Positions 50,426 through 59,403 of a stretch of 64,000 nucleotides of DNA are shown piece after piece (positions within the stretch are counted from its first letter, which is position 1; every line of letters starts with the position of its first letter). The notes under the pieces are model-generated. The model saw nothing but the letters and a program-made list of their open reading frames with translations. It searched no databases and was not told the DNA's origin. The translations under genes were made by a program, and so were the position numbers. The stretch covers positions 62,001 through 126,000 of the forward strand of contig JAOAHQ010000007.1 in assembly GCA_026415155.1 (NCBI GenBank). The letters are read 5' to 3'. This DNA is from Rhodocyclaceae bacterium. GTDB lineage: Bacteria; Pseudomonadota; Gammaproteobacteria; Burkholderiales; Rhodocyclaceae.

Positions 50426-50431
50426 TATAAT
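50426..50431 (+). promoter_or_regulatory. Candidate -10 box (TATAAT) before the symporter gene
   Basis: A perfect TATAAT lies 58 bp before the symporter ATG, in an otherwise GC-rich 110-bp gap between divergent genes. No good -35 box is seen at 16-18 bp. Confidence 0.35.
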
Positions 50432-50489
50432 CGCGCGCAACCCGCCCGCGCCTGGTCTGCCTCCCTTCATCCTTTACGCGAGGTCGCTC

Positions 50490-52025
50490 ATGCTCCTCTG
50501 GTTCGTGATCCTCTACCTGATGGTTTCGGTGGGCATCGGCCTCATCGCCGCGACGCGCGTGCATAGCGCCAAGGACTACGCCGTCGCCGGCCGAAGCCTG
50601 CCCTTGCCGGTGGTCACCGCGACCGTGTTCGCCACCTGGTTCGGCGCCGAGGCCGTCTTCGGCGTCTCGGCGACCTTCGTCAAGGACGGCCTCACCGGCG
50701 TGGTGGCCGATCCCTTCGGTTCCTCGCTGTGCCTGATCCTCGCCGGCATCCTCTTCTCGCGTTACCTCTACCGCCTCAACATCCTGACGCTCGGCGACTT
50801 CTACCGGCTGCGCTACAACCGCAGCGTCGAGGTGCTCACGACGCTGTGCATCGTCGCTTCCTATCTCGGCTGGGTCGCGGCGCAGATCAAGGCGCTCGGC
50901 CTTATCTTCTACATCGTCACCGACGGTGCGGTCAGCCAAGACACCGGCATGATCCTCGGCGCGGCGATCGTGCTCACCTATACGACCTTCGGCGGCATGT
51001 TCTCGGTGGCCATCCTCGACTTCGTGCAGATGGCCGTCTCGATGGGGGGCTTGCTGTTCATCGCCTGGGTGGTGAGCGGCAAGGTCGACGGCGGCACGGT
51101 CTCAGTCGTCCATCATGCGGCGGAAGCAGGCAAGCTGAAATTCTTCCCCGAGATGGATCCGCTCAAGTGGGTAGCCTTCCTCGGCGCCTGGGTGACGATG
51201 ATGCTGGGCTCGATTCCGCAGCAGGACGTCTTCCAGCGCGTCACCTCGGCAAAGAGCGCCCAGATCGCGCTCTGGGGCTCGGTGCTCGGCGCCTCGATCT
51301 ATTTTTGCTTCACCTTCGTGCCGATGTTCATCGCCTATTCGGCCACCCTCATCGACCCCACCCTCTTCGCCAGGCTGATCGAGGAAGACTCGCAGCTCGT
51401 GCTGCCCACGCTCGTCTTGCAGCACACGCCGCTCATCGCCCAGGTGTTCTTCTTCGGCGCGGTGCTCTCGGCGATCATGAGCTGCTCGTCGGCCACCTTG
51501 CTCGCGCCCTCGGTGACCTTCGCCGAGAACGTGATCCGCGGCTTCTACCCGAAGATGGGCGATCACCGTTTCCTCTGGGTGATGCGCGGCACCTTGGTCG
51601 GCTTTGCCTGCCTCGTGCTCGCCTTCGCGCTCAATTCCGAGGCGTCGATCTTCAAGATGGTCGAGAACGCCTACAAGGTGACGCTCGCCGGCGCCTTCGT
51701 GCCGCTCGTCTTCGGCATCCTCTGGAAGCGCGCCACGACGCAAGGGGCGCTCGCCGCGATCTTCGGCGGCATTCTCTCGTGGCTCCTGGTCGAGGTGCTG
51801 ATCGCGCATGGCGAAGGCGGCGGCGAATATGCCTATGCGCTCGTCGGCGAGGAGGGCATTCCGCCGCAGCTCATCGGTCTTGCCGTGTCGGCCGTCGGCA
51901 TGATCGCAGGGTCGCTCTTGCCGCAGTGGGTCGGCCACAAGGTGCCGGGCCGGCCCTTGCACGAATTGCAGCATCATGCTGCAATGGAAACGCACCACGT
52001 CGCGGAACACCCCCACCATCATTGA
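50490..52025 (+). CDS. Sodium:solute symporter (SSS family)
   Basis: 511 residues with about 13 membrane helices and SSS motifs (AGRSLPLPVVTATVFATWFGAEAV, LGDFYRLRYN, GSIPQQDVFQRVTSAKSA, SAIMSCSSATLLAP). The C-terminal tail is His-rich (HHAAMETHHVAEHPHHH), which is unusual and could bind metal. It lies 13 bp before potA, so it may share the polyamine operon. The substrate is unknown. Confidence 0.92.
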   Translation: MLLWFVILYLMVSVGIGLIAATRVHSAKDYAVAGRSLPLPVVTATVFATWFGAEAVFGVSATFVKDGLTGVVADPFGSSLCLILAGILFSRYLYRLNILTLGDFYRLRYNRSVEVLTTLCIVASYLGWVAAQIKALGLIFYIVTDGAVSQDTGMILGAAIVLTYTTFGGMFSVAILDFVQMAVSMGGLLFIAWVVSGKVDGGTVSVVHHAAEAGKLKFFPEMDPLKWVAFLGAWVTMMLGSIPQQDVFQRVTSAKSAQIALWGSVLGASIYFCFTFVPMFIAYSATLIDPTLFARLIEEDSQLVLPTLVLQHTPLIAQVFFFGAVLSAIMSCSSATLLAPSVTFAENVIRGFYPKMGDHRFLWVMRGTLVGFACLVLAFALNSEASIFKMVENAYKVTLAGAFVPLVFGILWKRATTQGALAAIFGGILSWLLVEVLIAHGEGGGEYAYALVGEEGIPPQLIGLAVSAVGMIAGSLLPQWVGHKVPGRPLHELQHHAAMETHHVAEHPHHH

Positions 52026-52038
52026 CTGAGGAGCGCGG

Positions 52039-53124
52039 ATGGCGCTTCTGGAGCTGAAAAACCTCACCCGCCGCTTCGGCGCGCTCGAAGCGGTGAAGGA
52101 TGTCTCGCTTTCCATCGAGGCCGGCGAGTTCTTCACGCTGCTCGGCCCCTCGGGCTGCGGCAAGACGACGATCCTGCGCATGATCGCCGGCTTCGACGCG
52201 CCGGACGAAGGCGAGATCCTGCTCGACGGCGTCTCGCTTGCCGGCGTGCCGCCCGAGCGGCGGCCGCTGCACACGGTGTTCCAGAGCTATGCGCTGTTTC
52301 CGCACATGACGGTGGCCGGCAACGTCGCCTTTCCGCTCGAGATGATGAAGCGCCCGCGCGAGGAGATCCGCCGCCGCGTGGCCGAGGCGCTCGAGCTCGT
52401 GCATCTGTCCGACAAGGCGGCAAGCTTCCCGCACGAGCTCTCGGGCGGGCAAAAGCAGCGCGTGGCGCTCGCGCGCGGCCTCGTCAATAAGCCGCGGCTC
52501 CTCCTGCTCGACGAGCCCTTGGGTGCGCTGGATGCCAAGCTGCGCGTCGAGATGCAAAGCGAACTGATCGCCTTGCAGCGCGAGGTCGGCATCACCTTCG
52601 TCTTCGTCACCCACTCGCAGCAGGAGGCTTTGGCGCTCTCACACCGCATCGCCGTGATGCGCGATGGCCGCATCGAGCAGTGCGACGAGCCGGACAAGCT
52701 CTACACCCAGCCGGCGAACCGCTTCGTCGCCGACTTCATCGGCAAGATCAACCTGATCGACGTCGAGGTGATCGCCGCAAGCAAGCTGCGGCTCAACTTG
52801 AAGGCGCCGGGCCTAGGCGAGATCGAGGCCGTCGATGCCCGCCCCTTGCGGCCTGGCGAGCGCGGCGTGCTCGCCTTGCGGCCGGAGCTCATCCGCGTGC
52901 ATGGCCACAAGGAGTCGGCCGATCTGAAGAACCGCTTCGCCGGCCGTATCAAGGGACTGCTTTACCTCGGCGACGTGACGCATTACCAGATCGAACTCGC
53001 CGATGGGCGGGTGATTGCCGCGCTCTTGCCCAATGCCGCGCCGGGACGCGCCAAGTTCCACGAGGTTGGCGATCCGGTGTGGATCTGCTGGCGGCATGAT
53101 GCAGGAGTGTTTCTCCGTGACTAA
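52039..53124 (+). CDS. potA: Spermidine/putrescine ABC transporter ATPase
   Basis: 361 residues. Walker A GPSGCGKTT, signature LSGGQKQRVALARG and Walker B LLLLDEPLGALD are present. The C-terminal TOBE/OB domain (about 240-361) is typical of polyamine and Fe3+ importers. The family assignment to polyamines rests on the PotB/PotC/PotD gene set. It overlaps potB by 8 bp. Confidence 0.9.
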   Translation: MALLELKNLTRRFGALEAVKDVSLSIEAGEFFTLLGPSGCGKTTILRMIAGFDAPDEGEILLDGVSLAGVPPERRPLHTVFQSYALFPHMTVAGNVAFPLEMMKRPREEIRRRVAEALELVHLSDKAASFPHELSGGQKQRVALARGLVNKPRLLLLDEPLGALDAKLRVEMQSELIALQREVGITFVFVTHSQQEALALSHRIAVMRDGRIEQCDEPDKLYTQPANRFVADFIGKINLIDVEVIAASKLRLNLKAPGLGEIEAVDARPLRPGERGVLALRPELIRVHGHKESADLKNRFAGRIKGLLYLGDVTHYQIELADGRVIAALLPNAAPGRAKFHEVGDPVWICWRHDAGVFLRD

Positions 53125-54010
53125 CGCCGCATCGCCGGCCTCGGCCCACTCGCAGTCGGCGAAACGCCCGACGTTGTGGTCGGCAGGTAAGGCGTTCCAG
53201 GCCAAATGGCTCGTCACGCTGCCGCCGACGCTGTTTCTGCTCGCCTTCTTCCTTGCGCCGGCGCTGATCGTCGTCGGCGCGAGTTTCCGCGAGCCGGGTG
53301 AATTCGGCGGGCTCGCGCCGCTCGAAAACCTCGCCGGCCTTTCGCTGGAAGCCTACCGCTTCTTGCTGGGCGACGTCATCTATCTCGAAATCTTCGCGCG
53401 CTCCTTCCTCGTCGCCGCGGCGACCACCTTGATTTGCATCGTGCTCGCCTATCCGCTCGCCTGGCTGATCGCGAAGAGCCCCGCCAAGCGCCGCGACCTC
53501 CTCGTGCTGCTGGTGATCCTGCCCTTTGCGAGCAACTTCCTCGTGCGCATCTATGCCTGGATCATGATCTTGGGCCCGGCGAACCTCCTCTACACGCCTG
53601 TCGCGGTGATCGTCGGCATGGTCTATGTGCATCTGCCGTTCATGATCCTGCCGCTTTATACCAACCTCGAGAAGCACGACCCGGCGCTCCTCGAAGCCGC
53701 GCAGGACTTGGGCGCCTCGGCCTGGACGCGCTTTTGGCGCATCACCATCCCGCTCTCGCTGCCGGGGCTCTTCTCGGGAGCGGTGCTCGTCTTCATCCCG
53801 GTGCTCGGCATGTTCGCCGTGCCCGAGCTCTTGGGCGGCACCGGCGATCTTTTGATCGGCAACCTGATCAAGGAGCAGTTTCTCGATAACCGCGACTGGC
53901 CCTTGGGCGCGGCGCTCTCGATCATCCTCACGCTCCTCGTGCTTGCGCTCGCGGGACTCGCGGCCTGGGCGGCGCGGCGGGGCTTTGCCGGCACGGAGGC
54001 CGTCTCATGA
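53117..54010 (+). CDS. potB: Polyamine ABC transporter permease PotB
   Basis: 297 residues from the GTG at 53117, chosen because AGGAG lies 10 bp upstream and in-frame ATGs lie deep inside potA. It has six membrane helices and the EAA loop EAAQDLGASAWTRFWRITIPLSLPG, which contacts PotA. It overlaps potC by 4 bp. Confidence 0.9.
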   Translation: MTNAASPASAHSQSAKRPTLWSAGKAFQAKWLVTLPPTLFLLAFFLAPALIVVGASFREPGEFGGLAPLENLAGLSLEAYRFLLGDVIYLEIFARSFLVAAATTLICIVLAYPLAWLIAKSPAKRRDLLVLLVILPFASNFLVRIYAWIMILGPANLLYTPVAVIVGMVYVHLPFMILPLYTNLEKHDPALLEAAQDLGASAWTRFWRITIPLSLPGLFSGAVLVFIPVLGMFAVPELLGGTGDLLIGNLIKEQFLDNRDWPLGAALSIILTLLVLALAGLAAWAARRGFAGTEAVS

Positions 54011-54783
54011 TGTCGCGCTTCTGGCTGTGGGCCGCGGCGCTGGCCGTCTATGCCTTCCTCTACGTGCCGCTCGCCGTGGTGGTGATCTTCTCGTTCAACG
54101 ATTCCCAGCTCAACGCCGCCTGGGTGGGCTTCACGACCGACTGGTACGCGAAGCTCTTCCAAAACGAAGAGATGCTCGCCGCCGCCGCCAACTCGCTCTC
54201 GATCGCCTTGCTCTCCTCGACGCTCGCCACCGTGCTCGGCGCGATGGCGGGGCTCGCGATGCACCGCTGGCGCTTCCGCTGGCTGCCCTTCCTCGTGCTC
54301 ACGCCGGTGGCGATGCCCGAGATTTTGCTCGGCGTCTCGCTGCTCCTCTTCTTCCGCCAGGTGCTGGATCTCACGCTCGGCTTCTTCTCGATCCTGATTG
54401 CCCACATCACCTTCTCGATCGGCTTCGTCGCCATCATCGTGCGCGCGCGGCTCGCCGGCATGGACGAGAGCCTTTTTGAAGCGGCGCGCGATCTCGGCGC
54501 CACGCCCTGGGCCACCTTCCGCCGCGTGACTCTCCCCTTGATCCTGCCGGCGCTCGTCGCCGGTTTCCTGATGAGCTTCACGCTCTCGATCGACGATTTC
54601 GTCATCACCTTCTTCGTCGCCGGCGTCGGCGTCACCACCTTGCCCTTGCAGATCTACTCGATGATCAAGGTCGCGGTGACGCCTGAGGTCAATGCCGTCT
54701 CGACGCTCCTGATGGCGCTGACCCTCACGCTGGTGCTCATCGCCAGCCGCTTCGCGCCCGATGTGCTGAAGGCGCGCACTTGA
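54007..54783 (+). CDS. potC: Polyamine ABC transporter permease PotC
   Basis: 258 residues with six helices and the EAA loop EAARDLGATPWATFRRVTLPLILP. The SFTLSIDDFVITFFVAGVG segment is characteristic of PotC. In most genomes potD follows directly; here a two-gene DUF4160-DUF2442 module is inserted first. Confidence 0.92.
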   Translation: MMSRFWLWAAALAVYAFLYVPLAVVVIFSFNDSQLNAAWVGFTTDWYAKLFQNEEMLAAAANSLSIALLSSTLATVLGAMAGLAMHRWRFRWLPFLVLTPVAMPEILLGVSLLLFFRQVLDLTLGFFSILIAHITFSIGFVAIIVRARLAGMDESLFEAARDLGATPWATFRRVTLPLILPALVAGFLMSFTLSIDDFVITFFVAGVGVTTLPLQIYSMIKVAVTPEVNAVSTLLMALTLTLVLIASRFAPDVLKART

Positions 54784-54792
54784 AGAGAGCAC

Positions 54793-55062
54793 ATGCCGAT
54801 CATTTCGATCTTTTTTGGCATCATCGTGCGCATGTGGCATGACGACCATCCGCCGCCGCATGTCCATGTCGAGTACCAGGGCTGGGAAGCGCTCGTCGAT
54901 ATCGAAAGCGGCGAGATCATGGCCGGGCGGCTGCCCAAGAAGGCGGCCGCGCTCGTCCGCGAATGGTGCCTTGCCCATCAGGCGGAATTATTGGCAAACT
55001 GGCAACGTGCGCAGCGCTTCGAGCCGCTGGAGCGCATTCCGGGAGCAGATCAGGATGATTAA
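54793..55062 (+). CDS. DUF4160 family protein
   Basis: 89 residues with the family core MPIISIFFGIIVRMWHDDH followed by PPPHVHVEYQG. The His-rich segment (HDDHPPPHVHVEY) is the hallmark and may form a metal or catalytic site. DUF4160 genes are nearly always paired with DUF2442 in a mobile two-gene module. A toxin-antitoxin role has been suggested but is not established. It overlaps the partner by 8 bp. Confidence 0.88.
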   Translation: MPIISIFFGIIVRMWHDDHPPPHVHVEYQGWEALVDIESGEIMAGRLPKKAAALVREWCLAHQAELLANWQRAQRFEPLERIPGADQDD

Positions 55063-55303
55063 GCTCGTCAGTGCCCGCTACCTGGGCGATTTTCGCCTCT
55101 GGCTGGAATTCTCCGATGGCAGCGCCGGCGAATTCGACGGTCGCAGCCTCTTGAAACGGCAGGGGCCGCTGCTTGAGCCGCTGCGCGACGAAGCCTACTT
55201 CCGCCGCTGTTTCATCGACGCCGGCGCCCTGTGCTGGCCCAATGGTCTCGAGCTCTCGCCCGCCCGGTTGCATGAGCGCGTGCATCAGCTCGAAACCCTC
55301 TGA
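55055..55303 (+). CDS. DUF2442 family protein
   Basis: 82 residues (LVSARYLGDFRLWLEFSDGSAGEFD ... FRRCFIDAGALCWPNGLELSPARLHE), the typical DUF2442 pattern. It is the partner of the DUF4160 gene. The stop codon is 1 bp from the potD ATG, which is supplied by a 23-bp repeat and its preceding AT. Confidence 0.88.
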   Translation: MIKLVSARYLGDFRLWLEFSDGSAGEFDGRSLLKRQGPLLEPLRDEAYFRRCFIDAGALCWPNGLELSPARLHERVHQLETL

Positions 55304-55304
55304 C

Positions 55305-56381
55305 ATGCCGTCCCGCCAGCGCCGACTTTTGGTCGTTGGCGCCTTGACCCTGCCTTGGCTGCGGCCGGCGCGCGCCGCCGATGTGCTCCACCTCTACAAC
55401 TGGAACAACTACATCAGCGCCGCGACGATGGCGCGCTTCGAGGCAGGCTGCGGCTGCCGCGTCAAGGAGGACTACTACTCCGACAACGAGGAGATGCTCG
55501 CCAAGCTCGAAGCGGGCGCGGTGGGCTACGATCTGCTCGTGCCGACCGGCAACGCCGTCGAATCGCTGATCCGCCGCGGGGCGCTCAGACCCATCGACCG
55601 CTCGCTGCTGCCGCACTTCGCGAACCTCAAGCCAGCCTTCACGAACCTCTGGTTCGACCCCGGCAACCGCTACTCGGTGCCTTATGCCACCTCGATCACG
55701 CTGATCGGCTACAACATCGAGAAAATGCGCGCGCTCGATCTGCCGACGGACAGCTGGGCGCTGATCTTCGAGCCGAAGCATCTGGCAAAAATCAAGGGCA
55801 AGGTCACAGTCCTCAACAGCCAGCGCGAGCTGATGGCGGCGGCGATGAAGTATCTCGGCCATTCGGTGCAATCGACCGACGCCCGGCAGTGGGAAGAAGC
55901 CAAGCGCCTCATCCTCGCCGCCAAGCCCTACTGGGCGACCTTCTCGAACAGCACCTACATCAAGGATCTCGCGATCGGCAACATTTGGGTCGCGCATGGC
56001 TACTCGAACGACATGTTCCGCGCGCGTGAGGACGCCAAGGCCGCCCATCGCCCCTTCACGATCGGCTTTGCGACGCCGAAGGAAGGCGCGGTGCTCGCCA
56101 TCGATAGCTTCGTGCTGCACAAAAGCGGCCAGAATCCAAGGCTTGCCCACCGCTTCATCGACTTCATGCTCGAAGGCGAAAATGCTGCCGACGTCTCGAA
56201 CCTGATCGGTGCCGGCAACACCAATGCCGCGGCCATGCCCTTCATCCGCCCCGAGATCGCCAGTGACCCCGGCATCTTCCCGCCGCCGGAAATTCTCGCC
56301 CGCCTCGAGATGCTGCGCGACTTCGAGCCCAGGCTGCGCCGCACGCTCTCGCGCCTATGGACGGAGATCAAGGTGCGCTGA
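55305..56381 (+). CDS. potD: Polyamine ABC transporter substrate-binding protein
   Basis: 358 residues. The signal peptide is MPSRQRRLLVVGALTLPW up to RARA; its start codon and basic n-region are made from the perfect copy of the 23-bp repeat. The mature protein has the PotD-type start LHLYNWNNYIS, then YDLLVPTGNAVESLIRRGAL and a PYATSITLIGYN hinge. It binds polyamine in the periplasm and delivers it to PotBC. It is separated from potC by the DUF4160-DUF2442 pair. No ATG lies further upstream in the same frame outside DUF2442. Confidence 0.92.
   Translation: MPSRQRRLLVVGALTLPWLRPARAADVLHLYNWNNYISAATMARFEAGCGCRVKEDYYSDNEEMLAKLEAGAVGYDLLVPTGNAVESLIRRGALRPIDRSLLPHFANLKPAFTNLWFDPGNRYSVPYATSITLIGYNIEKMRALDLPTDSWALIFEPKHLAKIKGKVTVLNSQRELMAAAMKYLGHSVQSTDARQWEEAKRLILAAKPYWATFSNSTYIKDLAIGNIWVAHGYSNDMFRAREDAKAAHRPFTIGFATPKEGAVLAIDSFVLHKSGQNPRLAHRFIDFMLEGENAADVSNLIGAGNTNAAAMPFIRPEIASDPGIFPPPEILARLEMLRDFEPRLRRTLSRLWTEIKVR
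55307..55329 (+). repeat. Dispersed 23-bp repeat, perfect copy, forms the 5' end of potD
   Basis: 23 of 23 positions match. It begins at the G of the potD ATG and encodes the PSRQRRLL part of the signal peptide, in a frame different from the other coding copies. Confidence 0.9.
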
Positions 56382-56419
56382 TAGGATGGCGTTTCCACTC
56401 ACCCCTTCAGGAGAATGTC

Positions 56420-56713
56420 ATGAAGCAACTGATCGTCGCCAGCTTGATCCTCGCCAGCCAGTTTGTCGTGGCCCCGGCCGCGCTGGCCGATGCCAAGGCC
56501 GAGTGTGAGGCGAAGGCCGTCTCGAAAGACGGCAAGCCTTTGGCGGGCGCCGCCAAGTCCTCGTTCATGAAAAAGTGCATGCAGGAAGCGACGCCGAAAG
56601 AACACGCCGAATGTGCGGCAAAAGCCATCGGCAGCGATGGCAAGCCGCTCCATGGCGCGGCGCGTTCGGCCTTCATGAAGAAGTGCGTCGCCGAAGCTGG
56701 CGGCGCGAAGTAA
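56420..56713 (+). CDS. PsiF-repeat exported protein
   Basis: 97 residues from MKQLIVASLILAS with AGGAG upstream. A signal peptide (1-24, ending ALA) is followed by two PsiF repeats (ECEAKAVSKDGKPLAGAAKSSFMKKC and a second copy ending AFMKKC), each with a paired Cys. It is a small periplasmic protein of unknown function, originally named for phosphate-starvation induction. Its stop abuts the convergent ttcA stop. Confidence 0.92.
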   Translation: MKQLIVASLILASQFVVAPAALADAKAECEAKAVSKDGKPLAGAAKSSFMKKCMQEATPKEHAECAAKAIGSDGKPLHGAARSAFMKKCVAEAGGAK

Positions 56714-57592
56714 TCAGCGCAGCACGCTCACCACGGCAGGCGGCGGGTCTTCCTCGTCGAAGGCCCGGTCGCCCTCCGGGTCGGCCACCCCAGTGGCCTT
56801 CAGATGCGCAAAGTCGTAGAGCTTCGCATCCATCAGATGCGAAGGCACCACATCCGACAGCGCCCGGAACATCGTCTCGATGCGGCCGGGAAAGCGCTTC
56901 TCCCACTCGCGCAGCATCTCTTTGATCTGCGCGCGCTGCAGGTTCGGCTGGCTGCCGCAGAGGTTGCAGGGGATGATCGGAAACTGCCGCCACTTCGCCC
57001 AGGCGGCGAGATCCTTCTCCGGGCAATAGGCAAGCGGCCGGATCACGATGTGGCGGCCATCGTCCGAGACGAGCTTGGGCGGCATGGCCTTCAACTTGCC
57101 GCCAAAGAACATGTTCAGAAACAGCGTGGCGAGGATGTCGTCGCGATGGTGGCCGAGCGCGATCTTCGTTGCACCCAATTCGCTCGCGACGCGGTAGAGC
57201 ACGCCGCGCCGCAACCTTGAACACAGCGAGCAGGTCGTCTTGCCCTCCGGGATCACGCGCTTGACGATGGAATAGGTATCCTCCTCGACGATGCGGTAAG
57301 GCACGCCGCGCTTTTCCAGATAGGCCGGCAGCACGTCGGCGGGAAAGCCCGGCTGCTTCTGATCCAGATTGACCGCAATCACCTCGAACTCGATCGGCGC
57401 ACGCTCCTTCAAGGTGAGCAGGATGTCGAGCAGGGAATGCGAATCCTTGCCGCCCGAGAGCGCGACCATGACGCGGTCGCCGTCCTCGATCATCCGATAG
57501 TCGGCGATCGCCTTACCGACCATGCGGTAGAGGAACTTGGCAAGCTTGTTGGCCTCGTATTCGGCCTTGTGGGCTTGTTTGTGGGTGGTCAT
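56714..57592 (-). CDS. ttcA: tRNA 2-thiocytidine(32) synthetase TtcA
   Basis: 292 residues from [20 protein letters not shown]. The PP-loop ATP site is [13 protein letters not shown]. The two Cys pairs for the iron-sulfur cluster are [10 protein letters not shown] and [12 protein letters not shown]. It thiolates C32 of several tRNAs. The ATG overlaps the stop of the flavoprotein gene (4 bp), an unusual partner. Confidence 0.95.
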   Translation of the reverse strand: MTTHKQAHKAEYEANKLAKFLYRMVGKAIADYRMIEDGDRVMVALSGGKDSHSLLDILLTLKERAPIEFEVIAVNLDQKQPGFPADVLPAYLEKRGVPYRIVEEDTYSIVKRVIPEGKTTCSLCSRLRRGVLYRVASELGATKIALGHHRDDILATLFLNMFFGGKLKAMPPKLVSDDGRHIVIRPLAYCPEKDLAAWAKWRQFPIIPCNLCGSQPNLQRAQIKEMLREWEKRFPGRIETMFRALSDVVPSHLMDAKLYDFAHLKATGVADPEGDRAFDEEDPPPAVVSVLR

Positions 57593-58587
57593 GGACAGTT
57601 CCGCAAATCGATTTCGACCGCCTTCGCGGCTTTCGCTCCCGAGGCGATGGCTGAAGCCACATTCGGAAAATCGGGATTGCACACATCGCCTGCCGCATAG
57701 ATGCCGGGAATGCTGGTGCGTCCCCATCCATCAACCTTGAGATAGCCGGCGGAATCGAGCTCCAGATGACCTAGCGATGGGCTCAGCGCCGTTTCGAGGA
57801 AGAGCGTATTCGGCGCATACCCTGCCAGCACATGGATTTTTCGGACCCTCAGCGTTTCCGCTTTCGACGCGCTCAACAACGAAACCTCGATGCAATCGTC
57901 GCCGCGACGCAAACTTTCGATGCGGGCATGAGTAAGCAGCGCGTACTTCGACACAAAAGCCTGCACCGCTTCGCGCAACCGGGTCTGGGCACGCGGAAGG
58001 CTGCGGCAAACCAGCGCCACACGGGCACCGGCTTCCAGCAAAAAGTGGGCGTTTTCATAAGCATTGTCGCCGCAACCGACTATCAGCACCGACTCTCCGG
58101 CAAGCTTTTCCATGCCCAGAAAGGCATAAGGGCCATAGACGATATCGTCGGCTCCCAGGTCGCCGAAGCCCGGCACCGCCTCCAGAACTTCTTGTGCGCG
58201 GTAGCGCAAGCCCGTTGCGATCAGGACTGCGCGAAATGTGGTCGCAAGCGTTTCGTTGTCCGACGTGCGAAGGGCAATGGCGAACTGCCGTCCCGCAGGT
58301 TCGATCGATATGGGCGAGCAGCCGAATTCTATGGGAATGCGCTCGGCCGCCATGTGCTCGGCGAACTTCGCACCCAGTTCGGGGCCGGTGAGGCCCGGTT
58401 GCCCAAGCACCCATTCGTTGCGCAGGAAATTCAACTGCTGCATCCCTCCCGCCTGCCTCGCGGTCTCGATGACTACGGGAGAAAAGCCGAGGTGTTTCAG
58501 CCAAAGTGCCGCCGACATGCCGGCCGGACCGGCTCCCAGCACGGCGATACGGCCATCATCAGGACCGGAGCAACGAGTGGCCATCAT
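57589..58587 (-). CDS. FAD-dependent oxidoreductase, thioredoxin-reductase fold without CxxC
   Basis: 332 residues. Two dinucleotide-binding motifs ([20 protein letters not shown] and [21 protein letters not shown]) and the C-terminal FAD motif [12 protein letters not shown] are present. At the place where thioredoxin reductase has its CxxC, the sequence reads GPYAFLGM, so it cannot reduce thioredoxin by the classical route. It is closer to ferredoxin-NADP reductase-like proteins. Coupling to ttcA suggests it might supply electrons to an iron-sulfur tRNA enzyme; this is an inference. The first ATG is at 58587; a second ATG is the next codon. Confidence 0.85.
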   Translation of the reverse strand: MMATRCSGPDDGRIAVLGAGPAGMSAALWLKHLGFSPVVIETARQAGGMQQLNFLRNEWVLGQPGLTGPELGAKFAEHMAAERIPIEFGCSPISIEPAGRQFAIALRTSDNETLATTFRAVLIATGLRYRAQEVLEAVPGFGDLGADDIVYGPYAFLGMEKLAGESVLIVGCGDNAYENAHFLLEAGARVALVCRSLPRAQTRLREAVQAFVSKYALLTHARIESLRRGDDCIEVSLLSASKAETLRVRKIHVLAGYAPNTLFLETALSPSLGHLELDSAGYLKVDGWGRTSIPGIYAAGDVCNPDFPNVASAIASGAKAAKAVEIDLRNCP

Positions 58588-59383
58588 GGATCACGGAATA
58601 GGCGAACGCGCGCAGATCCCAGGCGAAATGCAATTTCGCCGCCGGATTCCAGAGGAAATCGGCGGGCAGACTGCGTCTGGCGATCAGCAGCAGATAGCGC
58701 TGTCCGTCGCGCGTCGTTTCGACCGGCTCCTCATCGAACACATAGCCTTCATGTATCGCGCCCCTCATCGTCGGCGTCATCAATTCCCGGATATTTTGGG
58801 GGTCGGCTTCCGCCCGCTTGGGCAGAAAGAAAACGATGACGGCTTTATCGACGTTAACGCTCACCGTCAGGCGAAGCGCCCCTTCCTTGTCTTCCGATCG
58901 GTATTGCAGGCGGTAATGGGCGGAAATGCTTCCGGCTGGATGCGAAGCGGCAACGGCGCACGATTCAATGCCATCGGAGTATGTCGAGGCTACATCCCCC
59001 TCGCTGCGCAGCGCCTGTGGAACGATTTTCTCCAACAATTCGTCGGTACGGCGCGCCAGCGAACGCATTCCTGTTTCCGCAAAAACCAGATACAGGATCG
59101 CTACCACGGGGACGAGGGCAGCAACAACGATTTCGATGCCTTGCGCTATCCATTTTTCGTGGCAGACGATTCCGTCCCCCAGCCAGTCTTTCATGAATTC
59201 GGCACAGCCGAGCCACCCTCCCCAGATCAGCACTATTCCAGGAAGGAGCACGGCGAGGGAGAGGATGAGCGCCAGCGCCCTTGCCCAAACCGGCACCGAT
59301 ATCTGCCGGATTTGCGCTACCCAATCCTGCGGCGGCGCATGAATTCCCGAAGGGGCCGGGCCCGATTTTTCGCTAGCCGACAT
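58559..59383 (-). CDS. Membrane protein of unknown function
   Basis: 274 residues. Two hydrophobic segments (about 37-58 and 82-102), a short coiled part, and a C-terminal soluble domain with beta-rich sequence (ALRLTVSVNVDKAVIVFFLPKRAEADPQNIRELM). I do not recognise the family. It overlaps the flavoprotein start by 29 bp, so the chain membrane protein, flavoprotein, ttcA is likely one operon. Codon use and GC are lower than in the flanking genes. Confidence 0.65.
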   Translation of the reverse strand: MSASEKSGPAPSGIHAPPQDWVAQIRQISVPVWARALALILSLAVLLPGIVLIWGGWLGCAEFMKDWLGDGIVCHEKWIAQGIEIVVAALVPVVAILYLVFAETGMRSLARRTDELLEKIVPQALRSEGDVASTYSDGIESCAVAASHPAGSISAHYRLQYRSEDKEGALRLTVSVNVDKAVIVFFLPKRAEADPQNIRELMTPTMRGAIHEGYVFDEEPVETTRDGQRYLLLIARRSLPADFLWNPAAKLHFAWDLRAFAYSVIHDGHSLLRS

Positions 59384-59403
59384 TTGCTTTCTTCAGTCGG
59401 ATG

